Source of the DNA: Roseibium aggregatum IAM 12614
Lineage (GTDB): Bacteria > Pseudomonadota > Alphaproteobacteria > Rhizobiales > Stappiaceae
Direction of reading: 5' to 3'
DNA length: 64,000 nt
NCBI RefSeq assembly: GCF_000168975.1
Contig: NZ_AAUW01000010.1
Coordinates: 169,572-233,571 of the forward strand
Part shown: piece by piece, positions 39,610 through 49,519 of the stretch
How positions within the stretch are numbered: position 1 is the first letter of the stretch
Layout: every line of letters starts with the position of its first letter
Translations under genes and position numbers: made by a program
The notes under the pieces: model-generated
Told to the model about the DNA's origin: nothing
Seen by the model: the letters and a program-made list of their open reading frames with translations, nothing else
Databases searched by the model: none

Positions 39610-40572
39610 ATGACCGGGGTCGTTAAACTCCGCGCCGGAGGCAGCCACTTGCAACAGATCCCGAACGACCCGAGACATCTCGAAGCCCTGCTGGATTTCT
39701 ACGCGGGGGCGGGAGTCGATTGTTTTCTGCAGGACGATCCCGTCGATTGGGTGGCGCTCACGCGTGCACAGGCCGCGCAACGGGCGCAGGCCGGTTCGCA
39801 GGTGGCAAGCTCCGCGCAGCCGCAGCAGCCCCGGCAACAGACCCCCGCAAGCAACTTTCAGGGTCAGGCGACAGCCCCGCCGGTTCCGGCAGCCCCTATT
39901 GCAGCTCAGATCGGCGCGGTGCCACCTGCGTCCATGGGCCAGTCACCGGTTTTGCCCGACAGGGAGATCATCGCCGCGGCCAGGGATCTGGCGGCGTCTG
40001 CCCCGACCCTCGATGAACTGCGCAATTGCCTCAGCGCCTTCGAAGGCTGCAACTTGAAACTGACTGCCAAGAAGCTTGTTTTTGCCGATGGCAATCCTGA
40101 GGCGAAGCTCATGTTCGTCGGCGAGGCGCCTGGACGTGACGAGGACCTGCAGGGCCTGCCTTTTGTCGGACGTTCCGGACAGTTGCTGGACAGGATGCTG
40201 GCGGCCATCGGTCTGGATCGCTCCTCGGCCTATATCGCCAACGTGGTGCCCTGGCGGCCGCCGGGCAACCGGACGCCGACCCCGCAGGAAACCGAAATCT
40301 GCAAGCCGTTCATCTTGCGACAGATCGAGCTGGTCAATCCGGATGTACTCGTCTTTCTCGGCGCGGCGTCCGCCAAGACCCTGCTCGGCGTTCAGGACGG
40401 CATTCGCAAGATGCGTGGGCGCTGGATGACCTATCCCTGCAAGGGGCGGGAGATCTCGGCAATCGCCACCTATCACCCGGCCTACCTCCTACGCAGCCCT
40501 CTCGAAAAACGCCTGTCCTGGCGGGACTTTCTGGCGATCAAGCAGAAGCTTGGTGAAAAGGCAGCCGATTGA
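39610..40572 (+). CDS. uracil-DNA glycosylase (family 4-like)
   Basis: Removes uracil from DNA. The catalytic half (from about residue 135) has the family-4 core: LVFADGNPEAKLMFVGEAPGRDEDLQGLPFVGRSG, IANVVPWRPPGNRTPTPQE, and ATYHPAYLLRSP near the end. These carry the GEAPG water-activating loop and the HPAYLL minor-groove loop. The first 135 residues include a Pro/Gln-rich linker common in alphaproteobacterial members. The iron-sulfur cysteines are only partly obvious (Cys of EGCNLK and EICKPF). The ATG at 39610 is preferred to a frame reaching 39547 because the latter adds a fragment of low likelihood. Confidence 0.88.
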   Translation: MTGVVKLRAGGSHLQQIPNDPRHLEALLDFYAGAGVDCFLQDDPVDWVALTRAQAAQRAQAGSQVASSAQPQQPRQQTPASNFQGQATAPPVPAAPIAAQIGAVPPASMGQSPVLPDREIIAAARDLAASAPTLDELRNCLSAFEGCNLKLTAKKLVFADGNPEAKLMFVGEAPGRDEDLQGLPFVGRSGQLLDRMLAAIGLDRSSAYIANVVPWRPPGNRTPTPQETEICKPFILRQIELVNPDVLVFLGAASAKTLLGVQDGIRKMRGRWMTYPCKGREISAIATYHPAYLLRSPLEKRLSWRDFLAIKQKLGEKAAD

Positions 40573-40724
40573 TCCGCCTGCAGTTCGGTGCAGAACGACC
40601 GTGCTGAAAAAGCCGTGAGGGCCCATCTTTCCGCGGGCTAAAGTGACCTTTCGTCAAATAGGGATCGGTCTGCAGATTTTGGGCTGGGATATGTTATCCT
40701 GCATGCAGTCTGAACAATCTGGTC

Positions 40725-41327
40725 ATGACGATGGATGCAGACAAATGCATTTTGGCGCTTGTCGTCGACTTGGCGGACATGTCCTGTTTCGAAGCGACCG
40801 CCTATGATCTCACGGAGAAGGGCTGCTGGATCGCGTCCGACAAGGTTGACCTCCTGAAAGAGGAGGTCGGATTGCGTCTGGCCGGCTTCGACAAGCTGGT
40901 GCGCGGGACGGTGATTGCCTACGGCGACCAGCAAGCCCAGATTTCCTTTCAAATCGAGCATCAGGAACAAGGGGATAAGCGCGGTGAGATCCGGCGTCAG
41001 GTCTGGATCACGGCCATCGTCTGCGGAAAGACCAATCCGGTGACGATGAAATGCCGCATCGTCGATGCCAGCAGGTCCGGCTGCCGGCTGGAGGGCGACA
41101 GGCTGGACCGTCTCCCCGATGATATCGAAGTCTCCATTCCCGGTCTTGATCTGCCCATCAGCGCAAGAATTGTCTGGCGCAAGAACAACGAGGCCGGCAT
41201 CAAGCTCAACTGGCCGTTCGAACCGGCGCCGAAACCCAAACCGGAAGACGTACTGGAGCGCATGAAGGAAGAAGACGCAAAGCCGAAGCGCAAGGCGAAA
41301 AAGAAGATCAGCGCGTTCGGCGGTTGA
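40725..41327 (+). CDS. tandem PilZ-domain cyclic di-GMP receptor candidate
   Basis: A 200-residue cytosolic protein with two PilZ-like halves. The second half has both parts of the cyclic di-GMP motif, Arg86-x3-Arg90 (RGEIR) and Asp114-x-Ser116-x2-Gly119 (DASRSG). The first half keeps only a degenerate version (DLTEKG, no Arg pair). So one site is likely to bind ligand and the other to serve as a fold. The tail is Lys/Pro-rich. It is a stand-alone gene; a candidate effector for the cyclic di-GMP enzymes in this window. Confidence 0.8.
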   Translation: MTMDADKCILALVVDLADMSCFEATAYDLTEKGCWIASDKVDLLKEEVGLRLAGFDKLVRGTVIAYGDQQAQISFQIEHQEQGDKRGEIRRQVWITAIVCGKTNPVTMKCRIVDASRSGCRLEGDRLDRLPDDIEVSIPGLDLPISARIVWRKNNEAGIKLNWPFEPAPKPKPEDVLERMKEEDAKPKRKAKKKISAFGG

Positions 41328-41445
41328 CCAGGCTTTCGCGAGATAAAAGCCTGCGACTCGGTTTTGACGGCCGAGAGCCTTTGCAAGCGGACCTCGCGTA
41401 CATATATCGGGAAGAGATTGTGAACTCTTTCAGGGCCTATTACGC

Positions 41446-42303
41446 GTGATTTCATCCCTTCGCCGTTTTCTTCCCAAACGCTTTCGAAACGACAAGCCTG
41501 TTATCCCGGTCGTGCGCCTCAGCGGCGCAATTGGCGGTGGTGGCCCGTTCCGGTCTGGTCTGTCCCTGGCGACCGCGTCCATCCCCCTGGAAAAAGCCTT
41601 CTCGATGAAGAAAGCGCCGGCGGTGGCTCTGGTCATCAATTCGCCGGGTGGTTCACCTGTCCAGTCGCGGCTCATCTTCAAGCGGATACGCGACCTGGCA
41701 AAGGAAAATGAGAAGGATGTTCTGGTCTTCGTCGAGGATGTGGCAGCCAGCGGCGGCTACATGATTGCGCTCGCAGGCGACGAGATCTTTGTGGACCCGT
41801 CCTCCATCGTCGGCTCTATCGGCGTGGTTGCGGCAGGGTTCGGCTTTACCGAGATGATCAAGAAGATCGGTGTCGACCGGCGCGTCTATACCGCCGGTGA
41901 AAAGAAGGTGACGCTCGATCCCTTCCAGCCTGAAGTGCCGGAAGACATCGAATACATCAAAAGCCTGCAGCTTGAGATCCACGAGACCTTCATCGACATG
42001 GTGAAATCGCGCCGAGGCGATGTGCTGTCCAACGATCCCGATCTTTTTTCGGGCAAGTTCTGGACCGGCCGCACCGGTGTTGAACTGGGGCTGGTCGATG
42101 CCATCGGCGACCTGCGGGGTGTGATCAAGGAACGGTTTGGTGACAAGGCCGAGCCGAAACTTATTTCCGCACCCCGAGGGCTTCTTGGCCGCAAGGCCGG
42201 AGTTGGGGTCGGCCTTGGCAAGGGCCGGTTGCTGGAGGGCATCGGGGACGAACTGATCTCCTCCGTTGAAGAGCGGGCAATGTGGATGCGTTACGGCCTT
42301 TAA
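41446..42303 (+). CDS. S49-family peptidase (SppA-like)
   Basis: A 285-residue membrane-associated serine peptidase, probably a signal-peptide peptidase. It has the catalytic Ser102 in EDVAASGGYMIA and a lysine in TAGEKKVTLDPF, the Ser-Lys dyad arrangement of the short SppA form. The N terminus has no clear transmembrane anchor, unlike E. coli SppA. The start is GTG at 41446. It is followed by a small membrane protein gene 48 bases away, probably in one operon. Confidence 0.88.
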   Translation: MISSLRRFLPKRFRNDKPVIPVVRLSGAIGGGGPFRSGLSLATASIPLEKAFSMKKAPAVALVINSPGGSPVQSRLIFKRIRDLAKENEKDVLVFVEDVAASGGYMIALAGDEIFVDPSSIVGSIGVVAAGFGFTEMIKKIGVDRRVYTAGEKKVTLDPFQPEVPEDIEYIKSLQLEIHETFIDMVKSRRGDVLSNDPDLFSGKFWTGRTGVELGLVDAIGDLRGVIKERFGDKAEPKLISAPRGLLGRKAGVGVGLGKGRLLEGIGDELISSVEERAMWMRYGL

Positions 42304-42350
42304 AAAGGCACAATGCCTGTGTGAAAATCGGGTGAGCAAGGGGAAACGAT

Positions 42351-42536
42351 ATGACCGAACTGATAGGCGTGGCCGCATTGGCCGTGGGTGGCTACTGGAT
42401 CGTGCAGCGCGTCAAGCGCAAGATGGCCGAGGTTGAAAACCAGATTTCCCGGGCCGCCGCCAAGGCCGATCCGAATGGCCGTGGCGCCAAACTGGTGCAG
42501 GACCCTGTCAGCGGCAAATACCGTCCGCAAGCTTGA
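42351..42536 (+). CDS. small membrane protein of unknown function
   Basis: A 61-residue protein: a hydrophobic helix (residues 4-18, LIGVAALAVGGYWIVQ), a charged helix (RVKRKMAEVENQISRAAA), and a Pro/Gly tail. It follows the SppA gene and has its own downstream terminator, so it is likely a real gene. I do not recognise a named family. Confidence 0.65.
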   Translation: MTELIGVAALAVGGYWIVQRVKRKMAEVENQISRAAAKADPNGRGAKLVQDPVSGKYRPQA

Positions 42537-42540
42537 CGAA

Positions 42541-42578
42541 ACGGCGGGCTATATGCCCGCCCGCCGTCGCTGTTTTTT
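42541..42578 (+). terminator. terminator after the small membrane protein gene
   Basis: Stem GGCGGGC-TATAT-GCCCGCC followed after a short bulge by TTTTTT (42572-42577). Confidence 0.8.
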
Positions 42579-42590
42579 CTTTCGTCAGCT

Positions 42591-43982
42591 TCATTTTGCC
42601 GAAACGGCCCGGAACAGGCCCCAGCGTGCCGAACTTCTGCGCGCAGTAACTGTTAGTAGCGCCAGCGTCACCACAAGCAGCATCAACTCCGCCAGCGGAC
42701 TGGACAGCCAGATGCCGCCTTCTCCGAAATAGACCGGCATGACGAACACCAGCGGCAGGAAGAACGCATAGGGCTTGGCGAGGCTCAACAGGGCAGCCCG
42801 GCCGGCGTCCCCCAGCGCCTGAAAATAGGTGGCCACCATGAACAGCGGCCCCGCCACGAAATAGAGCGCCACCATCACCGGCAGGATCCGGCTGACGTCC
42901 GCCGCAACACGGGGATCGTCGACAAAGGCGAAGCCGATCTCGTGCGAGAAGAATGTCAGCCCCAGTTCCGCGAGAGCGCAGTAGACAAACGCCACCACCA
43001 ACCCCAGACGCAGCGTATTGTCCGAGCGATGCCAGAGGCCCGCGCCGGAATTGTTGCCGATCATGGCCTGCAGCGCCTGGGCAAGACCCAGTAGCGGCAG
43101 ATAGCAGAAGGTCATGATCCGGGTGACAATCCCGAAAGCGGCGACCGTTGCCTCATAGCCACTGGCGCCGGCCGATTGCAGAGCGGTGATGGTCGCTGCG
43201 GAGCCAAGGGCAATGCCAATGAAACTGAGGCTCTGTGGCGTGCCGAGTGTCAGGATTGTGCGCCAGGAGGAGGTTAGCGGATGCCGCAAAAGCGCGGAGG
43301 GCGACAGCTCCGTTTTTCCGCTCAGCCGCAGGCCCAGCATGATCGCAAGCGCGAGAGCCTGCGCCAGCACGGTTCCAGCGGCACTGCCGGCAACGCCATA
43401 GTCGAAGACCGCGATCAGCAGATAATCGAAGACGATGTTGGCCAGCGAAACAAGCAGGCTGAAACCTGCCATCACGACGGCAAGGCCTTCGTTGCGCAGA
43501 GCATCCGCATTCACCGTCAGCACGAACATCAGCGGTGAGAAGGCAACCGTGATCGCCAGATAGGTATGGCTCATACCGGCAATCTCCGCCGAACCGTCGG
43601 CAGCGGCGAGCGTAAGCCTGTCGCCAAAGACACCGAACAGCGTGATCACGATAGCTGCCATGGCAAGCGCCAGACCGTGGGCACCGGCAAAAACCGCTTC
43701 GGCATCTGCCCCAAGACCTGCTCCGAGTTTGCGGGCAAGCACGCTGGACATGCCGCTGGCAACCAGTGTCGCCAGTGCAGCCAGCAGCATATAGGCAGGA
43801 AACATCAGCGTGACCGCGCTGAGGGCGTCCGGTCCGGTGATCAGGCCAAGGAAAATGGCATCGACCACCGTCAGCAGCCCGTTCATGCTCATCACCAGGA
43901 TGATGGGCAAGGCGGTTCTGGCCAGGGTCGGAAGGATTGGCCCATGGGTAAAGCTGTTGGGCCGGGATATGTCGGAAGACAT
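42591..43982 (-). CDS. MATE-family multidrug/metabolite efflux transporter
   Basis: A 463-residue membrane protein with about 12 helices in two halves. It has the MATE core, with conserved pattern LVMSMNGLLTVVDAIFLGLITGPDALSAVTLMFP near the N terminus and the second half opening TLGTPQSLSFIGIALGSAATI. It uses a Na+ or H+ gradient to expel compounds. The ATG at 43982 has GGAG six bases upstream; starts at 43994 and 43997 are in frame. The gene is divergent from glyQ. The substrate is unknown. Confidence 0.93.
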   Translation of the reverse strand: MSSDISRPNSFTHGPILPTLARTALPIILVMSMNGLLTVVDAIFLGLITGPDALSAVTLMFPAYMLLAALATLVASGMSSVLARKLGAGLGADAEAVFAGAHGLALAMAAIVITLFGVFGDRLTLAAADGSAEIAGMSHTYLAITVAFSPLMFVLTVNADALRNEGLAVVMAGFSLLVSLANIVFDYLLIAVFDYGVAGSAAGTVLAQALALAIMLGLRLSGKTELSPSALLRHPLTSSWRTILTLGTPQSLSFIGIALGSAATITALQSAGASGYEATVAAFGIVTRIMTFCYLPLLGLAQALQAMIGNNSGAGLWHRSDNTLRLGLVVAFVYCALAELGLTFFSHEIGFAFVDDPRVAADVSRILPVMVALYFVAGPLFMVATYFQALGDAGRAALLSLAKPYAFFLPLVFVMPVYFGEGGIWLSSPLAELMLLVVTLALLTVTARRSSARWGLFRAVSAK

Positions 43983-44271
43983 TCCGTTCTCCATCAATGG
44001 GCATTTCGATCAGGAAGGAGGGGCTCGCATTGCCACCAGCGCGAAATGCGTGGGGAACAGAAAGTCTTGAAGACCAGAATTTCACCGTGACTGTTGTCCG
44101 CGAGCGGCAGGCATTCTGAAGCCGGTGCGAGGGATACCTTGGTGCCGGCGCTCCGTCAATCTGAAACGGCCACGCCCGCTTCGCCTTGACCTTGCCCCGA
44201 CATCGTGGCACCTGTCGCCCGAACCGGCGGTCGTTGACCGCCGGGCAGAGCCACATTCGCGGAACACCTTC

Positions 44272-45240
44272 ATGTCGACTGAAACCCTGCCGGCGCACAT
44301 GCGCCCGGAAAACTCCTTTCAAGGCCTGATCCTGACCCTGCAGCGCTACTGGGCCGACCAGGGCTGCGTTGTGCTTCAGCCTTACGACATGGAAGTGGGC
44401 GCCGGTACGTTCCACCCGGCCACCACGCTGCGCTCGCTCGGTCCGCGTCCGTGGCGGGCTGCCTATGTGCAGCCGTCGCGCCGTCCGACCGATGGACGCT
44501 ATGGCGAGAACCCGAACCGCCTGCAGCACTACTACCAGTTCCAGGTGATCCTGAAGCCGTCTCCGGCGAACCTTCAGGAGCTGTATCTGAACTCGCTCTA
44601 TGCCATCGGCCTCGATCCGAAGCTGCACGACATCCGCTTCGTGGAAGATGATTGGGAAAGCCCGACCCTGGGCGCCTGGGGGCTTGGCTGGGAATGCTGG
44701 TGCGATGGCATGGAAGTCTCGCAGTTCACTTATTTCCAGCAGGTGGCCGGCTTTGAATGCTCGCCTGTTTCAGGCGAGCTGACCTACGGTCTGGAACGCC
44801 TGGCAATGTATATCCAGGGCGTTGATAACGTCTATGACCTCAACTACAACGGCATGGAAGGCGACGCCAAGGTAACCTATGGCGATGTCTTCCTGCAGGC
44901 CGAGCAGGAATACTCCCGGCACAATTTCGAGCACGCGGACACGGAAATGCTGTTCCGCCACTTCAAGGATGCTGAAGCCGAATGCCGTTCGCTGCTGGAG
45001 GCTGGGGCCAAGGCGCGTGAAGCGGCTGGCGCCAACGTTCATCAGGTGGTTCTCCCGGCCTACGACCAGTGCATCAAGGCCAGCCACGCCTTCAACCTGC
45101 TGGACGCGCGCGGTGTCATCTCTGTGACCGAACGCCAGAGCTACATCCTGCGGGTTCGCGAACTGGCCAAGGCCTGCGGTGCGGCCTTCCTGGAAACGGA
45201 AGCCGGCGGTGTCGGCTATCACAACCAGGCGGCCGGCTGA
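44272..45240 (+). CDS. glyQ: glycyl-tRNA synthetase alpha subunit
   Basis: The catalytic alpha chain of bacterial (alpha2-beta2) glycyl-tRNA synthetase, 322 residues, of class II. It opens with [35 protein letters not shown] and has the class II motif sequence [13 protein letters not shown]. The ATG at 44272 gives the standard N terminus; the frame to 44125 adds unlikely residues. The beta subunit is 7.3 kb downstream, not directly next to it, with eight genes between. Confidence 0.97.
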   Translation: MSTETLPAHMRPENSFQGLILTLQRYWADQGCVVLQPYDMEVGAGTFHPATTLRSLGPRPWRAAYVQPSRRPTDGRYGENPNRLQHYYQFQVILKPSPANLQELYLNSLYAIGLDPKLHDIRFVEDDWESPTLGAWGLGWECWCDGMEVSQFTYFQQVAGFECSPVSGELTYGLERLAMYIQGVDNVYDLNYNGMEGDAKVTYGDVFLQAEQEYSRHNFEHADTEMLFRHFKDAEAECRSLLEAGAKAREAAGANVHQVVLPAYDQCIKASHAFNLLDARGVISVTERQSYILRVRELAKACGAAFLETEAGGVGYHNQAAG

Positions 45241-45632
45241 ACGCATCTGCGGTCTGGCCAGCATTCCATCGCCCCACTGCGATCTTTCTGAACACCGGTC
45301 CGGGTTCGACCTCCCGGCCGGTGGCGGCTTCTTGTGTGAGCCGTCTGTTTCGGGGCTGTGCTGAGCATTTGCCTTGCTGGAAGCCGGGACACGCCTGGAG
45401 CTCCCGAAAGGGACGCGGGTCAGGTTCCCGAAGTGCTCCGTACAACCGATTTGCGAATTGGAATTATTATAAAAATCAATACTTTGGTGCAAAAATACAA
45501 CTATCTGAAAAAGGCCGTAACGTAAGCTTTTCTCCCTGTCACCAAGATTTGATCCATCTCAATGTTTGCCCATCTTCATGCGCCTAGGCCGAGGAGCAGC
45601 GTACTTCTGCGCGACGACTCATGGAGACTGAA
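45241..45632. other. intergenic region between glyQ and ompW
   Basis: A 392-base gap; the first part is normal GC, the last 150 bases AT-richer. It holds an imperfect FNR-like box at 45549-45562. No gene or terminator is evident. Confidence 0.45.
45549..45562. promoter_or_regulatory. FNR/FixK-like box upstream of ompW
   Basis: TTGAT-CCAT-CTCAA is one base off the TTGAT-N4-ATCAA consensus of FNR-type anaerobic regulators. It is about 70 bases ahead of the ompW start. ompW genes are oxygen-regulated by FNR in other bacteria, which fits, but one mismatch makes the call tentative. Confidence 0.4.
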
Positions 45633-46310
45633 ATGGACAGGAAATGGAGCGGCCTAGCAGCCGCAGCCTTGGCGATGACGTGTGCCCAGCAGGCGGTTGC
45701 TGCCGATCTTGGAAGCAGCGAGCCGCCGGCGGCGTTCGAGGTCGTCGCACCCAAGAGCCCGTGGCAAATCCGTGTCCGTGCACTCGGTGTCATCACCCAG
45801 GACAGCGGCTCGGTCGACGGCATTTCCGGCTCCGATCTTTCCTACTCGGACACGGTGATCCCCGAACTCGACATCACCTACTTCTTCACTGACAACATCG
45901 CTGCGGAACTGATCCTCGGAACGACCTTCGCCAAGGTCAACGGTGAGGGCACGATATCGGCCCTCGGAGAAATCGGTGAGACCTGGCTGCTGCCGCCCAC
46001 CCTCACGCTGCAGTACCATTTCACCAACTTCGGCAAGTTCAAGCCCTACGTCGGTGCCGGTGTGAATTACACGATCTTCTATAACCAGTCGGGAAAGAAT
46101 GCCCAGGACCTGAATATCGAGAACAGCTTTGGTGCGGCTGTGCAGGCTGGTTTCGACTATATGATCGACGACCACTGGGGCGTGAACCTCGACGTGAAGA
46201 AGATCTTCCTGGAGCCCGACTATGACGTCACGGTCGCGGGCAACAAGTTGCACGGTACAGCGGAACTCAATCCGTGGCTCGTGGGTGCCGGTATCACGTA
46301 CCGGTTCTGA
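45633..46310 (+). CDS. OmpW-family outer-membrane protein
   Basis: A 225-residue eight-stranded outer-membrane barrel protein of the OmpW family, involved in passage of small hydrophobic molecules. The signal peptide ends at about residue 23 (AVAAD). The barrel is seen in alternating aromatic strands, TLTLQYHFTNFGKFKPYVGAGVNYT and DYMIDDHWGVNLDVKKIFL, and it ends in Phe (ITYRF), the outer-membrane sorting signal. The start at 45633 is preferred over 45621 because GGAG lies at the right distance. Confidence 0.92.
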   Translation: MDRKWSGLAAAALAMTCAQQAVAADLGSSEPPAAFEVVAPKSPWQIRVRALGVITQDSGSVDGISGSDLSYSDTVIPELDITYFFTDNIAAELILGTTFAKVNGEGTISALGEIGETWLLPPTLTLQYHFTNFGKFKPYVGAGVNYTIFYNQSGKNAQDLNIENSFGAAVQAGFDYMIDDHWGVNLDVKKIFLEPDYDVTVAGNKLHGTAELNPWLVGAGITYRF

Positions 46311-46349
46311 TCGAGGCACTTTGAAGTTTGGCAAATGATGCGGCGAACG

Positions 46350-46380
46350 AGCCGGGGCTGCTGTGCGGTCCCGGCTTTTT
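46350..46380 (+). terminator. terminator after ompW
   Basis: Stem AGCCGGG/CCCGGCT (46350-46376) followed by TTTTT. It lies 40 bases after the ompW stop. Confidence 0.75.
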
Positions 46381-46393
46381 CGCGCTCGGTGCG

Positions 46394-46771
46394 TCACGCT
46401 CCCGGTTCGGCTTCCATGTCGCAGGGGATCTCCCGTTGCTCGATGTAGAGGAACGCATGGGCAAAACGGCCCGAGAAGCGAAAACCGCCGCTTTCATAGT
46501 GAAATCCTGACGCAGCTTTCCGTTCTTCCAGAAGCATATGCTGATGCTCGTCCGCTTTTGCCTGCTCCAGCGGGCCATAAAGTGTTGCGGGACCGGGCTC
46601 ATGCGGATTGACGACGACTGTAAAGGTCATATCCCCTGACGTGCAGACATACTGGTCTGCGAGCGACGCCGAGGCCTGCCGAAGGCCCGGAAGCGACCCG
46701 GCCAATACGGCCGTCACGGCCAGGGTTGCACGCGCGTGCCTGAAAACCATCCCGGACATATCCCTTCTCAT
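46394..46771 (-). CDS. exported MliC-like protein (lysozyme-inhibitor type fold, tentative)
   Basis: A 125-residue exported protein. The signal peptide covers about residues 1-37 (ATLAVTAVLAG hydrophobic core, cleavage near ASA). The mature part has the small beta-barrel pattern seen in MliC: YVCTSGDMTFTVVV, then SGFHYESGGFRFSGRFAHAFL, with two cysteines that could pair (YVC and IPC). This resembles, but does not match in every residue, the periplasmic c-type lysozyme inhibitors. The start is uncertain among 46771, 46759 and 46750. Its neighbours do not define a role. Confidence 0.55.
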   Translation of the reverse strand: MRRDMSGMVFRHARATLAVTAVLAGSLPGLRQASASLADQYVCTSGDMTFTVVVNPHEPGPATLYGPLEQAKADEHQHMLLEERKAASGFHYESGGFRFSGRFAHAFLYIEQREIPCDMEAEPGA

Positions 46772-46917
46772 CCAACCGAATGCGGATTCTGATGGCTTCG
46801 AACCGGAAACCTGTGTTCCAGATTACCGTTTGTCGTTTCATGACTGTCTGTAGAACTGATCCTGATGACAAGCCATTTGTCAGCGGTTAGCTTCCTCGGT
46901 AGATTTCGGAGGTTCAT

Positions 46918-47478
46918 ATGGTCTTTGCCTGGTTCATTCTTGCGCTGTTGATCGCGCTCTCGCTGTTGGTGATTGTTCTTTACAACGCCCTGGTCCGCAA
47001 ACGGCAGATGACCGAGGAGGGCTGGAGCGGCATTGATGTGCAGCTCAAGCGCCGGGCCAATCTCGTTCCCAACCTGGTCGAGACCGTGAAGGGCTACGCC
47101 TCCCATGAAAGAGAAGCGCTCGAAGCGGTGACCAGCATGCGTGCGCAGGTCTCGGCGGTTCCGAAGGATGATGTTGCCGCCCGCGCAAAAGCCGAAGGCG
47201 AACTCAGTCATGCGCTTGGCCGCTTGTTCGCGGTCGCGGAAGCCTATCCGGACCTGAAGGCCAGCCAGAACTTTTCCGATCTGCACAAGTCGCTCGACGA
47301 GATCGAAAACGCCATCCAGATGGCCCGCCGGTATTACAACGGCGCTGTCCGGAACCTGAATGTCGCCGTCGAGAGTTTTCCGTCCAATCTGATCGCCAAC
47401 CAGTTCAAGTTCGAGAAGGCCGAATACTTCGAAATCGAAGACGAGACGGACCGCGCGGTGCCGAAGGTCCAGTTCTGA
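46918..47478 (+). CDS. LemA-family protein
   Basis: A 186-residue protein with one N-terminal membrane helix ([20 protein letters not shown]) and the LemA helical domain ([22 protein letters not shown], then [30 protein letters not shown]). Its function is not settled; it is often membrane-bound and paired with a DUF2207 or TPM-type gene. Here DUF2207 follows with ten bases between the stop and its ATG, so the two are one operon. Confidence 0.93.
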   Translation: MVFAWFILALLIALSLLVIVLYNALVRKRQMTEEGWSGIDVQLKRRANLVPNLVETVKGYASHEREALEAVTSMRAQVSAVPKDDVAARAKAEGELSHALGRLFAVAEAYPDLKASQNFSDLHKSLDEIENAIQMARRYYNGAVRNLNVAVESFPSNLIANQFKFEKAEYFEIEDETDRAVPKVQF

Positions 47479-47488
47479 GGTGCGTGCA

Positions 47489-49435
47489 ATGCTGAACCGG
47501 ATTTCCGCCGGCGTTCTTGCGGCTTTCGTCCTGCTCGTCGGGGTCATGGGGGCTCAGGCGGACGAGCGCATCCTGAAGTTCGTTTCCGATATCGACGTTG
47601 CGCGAGACGGCACTTTGACAGTCACGGAAACGATTACCGTGCGCGCGGAAGGCGATCAGATCAGGCGCGGCATTTTCCGCGACATTCCGCTTGCGGTGGA
47701 GGGGGCGAACGGGCGCATCTACAAGGCCGGCTTCAAGCTGCTCTCCGTGCTGCAAGATGGTGTTCCAGCGCCATACCATACCAACGGCAACAGCCAGGGT
47801 ATCCGGATCTACGTCGGGGACGAGAACACCTTCCTGGCGGCGGGCAATTACACCTACACCTTCAGCTACGAGACGGACCGGCAGATCCGCTTTTTTGAAG
47901 ACCGTGACGAGGTCTACTGGAACGTGACTGGCAACGAATGGATCTTCCCCGTCGATGAAGCCATCGCGCGGGTCGTTCTGCCGGAGGGTGTGAAGGCCAG
48001 CGAATGGACGGCCTATACAGGTGGTTATGGCGAGACCGGCAACGCCTTTGAGGCGCAGAGCGTTCAAGACGCGTCTGAAGTGGTTTTCCGGACAACGGCG
48101 GTTCTGCCGCCCTACGAAGGCCTGTCGGTCAACGTCAGCCTGCCGAAGGGCGCGGTCACGCCGCCGTCTGAAGCCGACAAGCTGGAATATTTCGTCAATG
48201 ACTACAGATCGGAGCTGATCGGCACAGCAGGGCTGCTGCTGGTGCTCCTGTATTACTTTGCCGCCTGGTGGATGGTAGGCCGCGATCCGGCTGAAGGCGT
48301 CGTTTTTCCCAGGTTCTCGCCTCCTTACCGCATCTCGCCCGCCCTTGCGAAATACATAGACAGCCGGGGCTTCGGTGATGGCGGCTGGGTTGCGCTTTCG
48401 GCCGCCTGTCTCAACCTGGCGGTCAAGAAACGGTTGCGACTTGAGGAAGAGGACAGCGACACGACCCTGGTGCTGAACCGGACGGGCCGGGACGAGCATA
48501 TTCCCGGGTTTGGACTTCCAAAGGGTGAGGCGGCGCTGGAGGAATGGCTGAACGGGCGGGGGAGCCCGTTGACCCTGAACAAGGCCAACGGCACATCGAT
48601 CCAGGCTCTGGGCAGCAAGTTTAGGGCGGCGATCGAACGGGAAAGCCGGGACGTCTATTTCAGAACCAATAAACGGTATCTCATTCCCGGGTTCATTCTG
48701 AGCCTCGTTACCATTGTCGCCCTGCTCGCCTTCGGCGGATTGCAGCCCGGCCAGGAAGGGTTCGTCATCGTCTTCCTGGTCTTTTCCGTCTTCGCGACCA
48801 TCATTTCGGTCAATCTTGGCAAAGCCATTTTCCGCTTCGCCAGCATGAAACTGCGCATGGCCTTGATTTTCGTGGTCTTCGGCCTTGCCATTTCGGGAGC
48901 GGCCTTCGGGGCCTATCATGTGAATGGCGGCGTGGAATCCCTGCCAGTCCTGCCGTTCATCGCGGTGGCGCTGGTCGCCCTCAACATCCTGTTCTTCTTC
49001 CTGATCAGTGCACCGACGGCGCTCGGCCGTCAGGCTCTAGACGAGATCGAGGGATTGCGGATGTATCTGAGCGTGGCCGAAAAGGAACGGCTGAACATGG
49101 CGAAAGTCCCGGACATGAGCACCGGTCATTTTGAGGAGCTTCTGCCCTACGCCGTGGCGCTCGGCGTTGAAAAGCCATGGGCGAAGGCCTTCGAAGCCTG
49201 GCTGACCACGGCGGCAGGGGCGGCGGCCGCCGCCAGTTATCATCCTGGCTGGTATTCCGGCAGCCATTTCGATGCCCGGCACGTGTCCGACAGCCTGGGC
49301 CAGACGGCAAGTTCCATGGCCGGGTCTTTCCGGTCGTCACTTCCCGCTCCCAAATCATCCAGTTCCGGATCCTCGGGCTCCTCGGGTGGCTTTTCCGGCG
49401 GCGGTGGCGGCGGCGGCGGCGGCGGCGGCTGGTAG
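47489..49435 (+). CDS. DUF2207 membrane protein with glycine-rich C terminus
   Basis: A 648-residue exported membrane protein. Signal peptide residues 1-25 (AQA|DE). An outer part, [22 protein letters not shown], is the start of the DUF2207 region. Membrane helices lie near residues 240-265, 395-440 and 460-510. The tail is Ser/Gly-rich and ends with eleven Gly and Trp, a feature common in DUF2207 proteins. The ATG at 47489 is preferred; GAGG lies eight bases ahead. Paired with LemA upstream. The function is unknown. Confidence 0.9.
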   Translation: MLNRISAGVLAAFVLLVGVMGAQADERILKFVSDIDVARDGTLTVTETITVRAEGDQIRRGIFRDIPLAVEGANGRIYKAGFKLLSVLQDGVPAPYHTNGNSQGIRIYVGDENTFLAAGNYTYTFSYETDRQIRFFEDRDEVYWNVTGNEWIFPVDEAIARVVLPEGVKASEWTAYTGGYGETGNAFEAQSVQDASEVVFRTTAVLPPYEGLSVNVSLPKGAVTPPSEADKLEYFVNDYRSELIGTAGLLLVLLYYFAAWWMVGRDPAEGVVFPRFSPPYRISPALAKYIDSRGFGDGGWVALSAACLNLAVKKRLRLEEEDSDTTLVLNRTGRDEHIPGFGLPKGEAALEEWLNGRGSPLTLNKANGTSIQALGSKFRAAIERESRDVYFRTNKRYLIPGFILSLVTIVALLAFGGLQPGQEGFVIVFLVFSVFATIISVNLGKAIFRFASMKLRMALIFVVFGLAISGAAFGAYHVNGGVESLPVLPFIAVALVALNILFFFLISAPTALGRQALDEIEGLRMYLSVAEKERLNMAKVPDMSTGHFEELLPYAVALGVEKPWAKAFEAWLTTAAGAAAAASYHPGWYSGSHFDARHVSDSLGQTASSMAGSFRSSLPAPKSSSSGSSGSSGGFSGGGGGGGGGGGW

Positions 49436-49519
49436 GCCGCGGGAAGGCAGGCATCCCACGCCTTGCACAAGCTGCTTCGAACGGCATAGTGGACAGGTCA
49501 GACAGAGGCGGGGAGGCAG

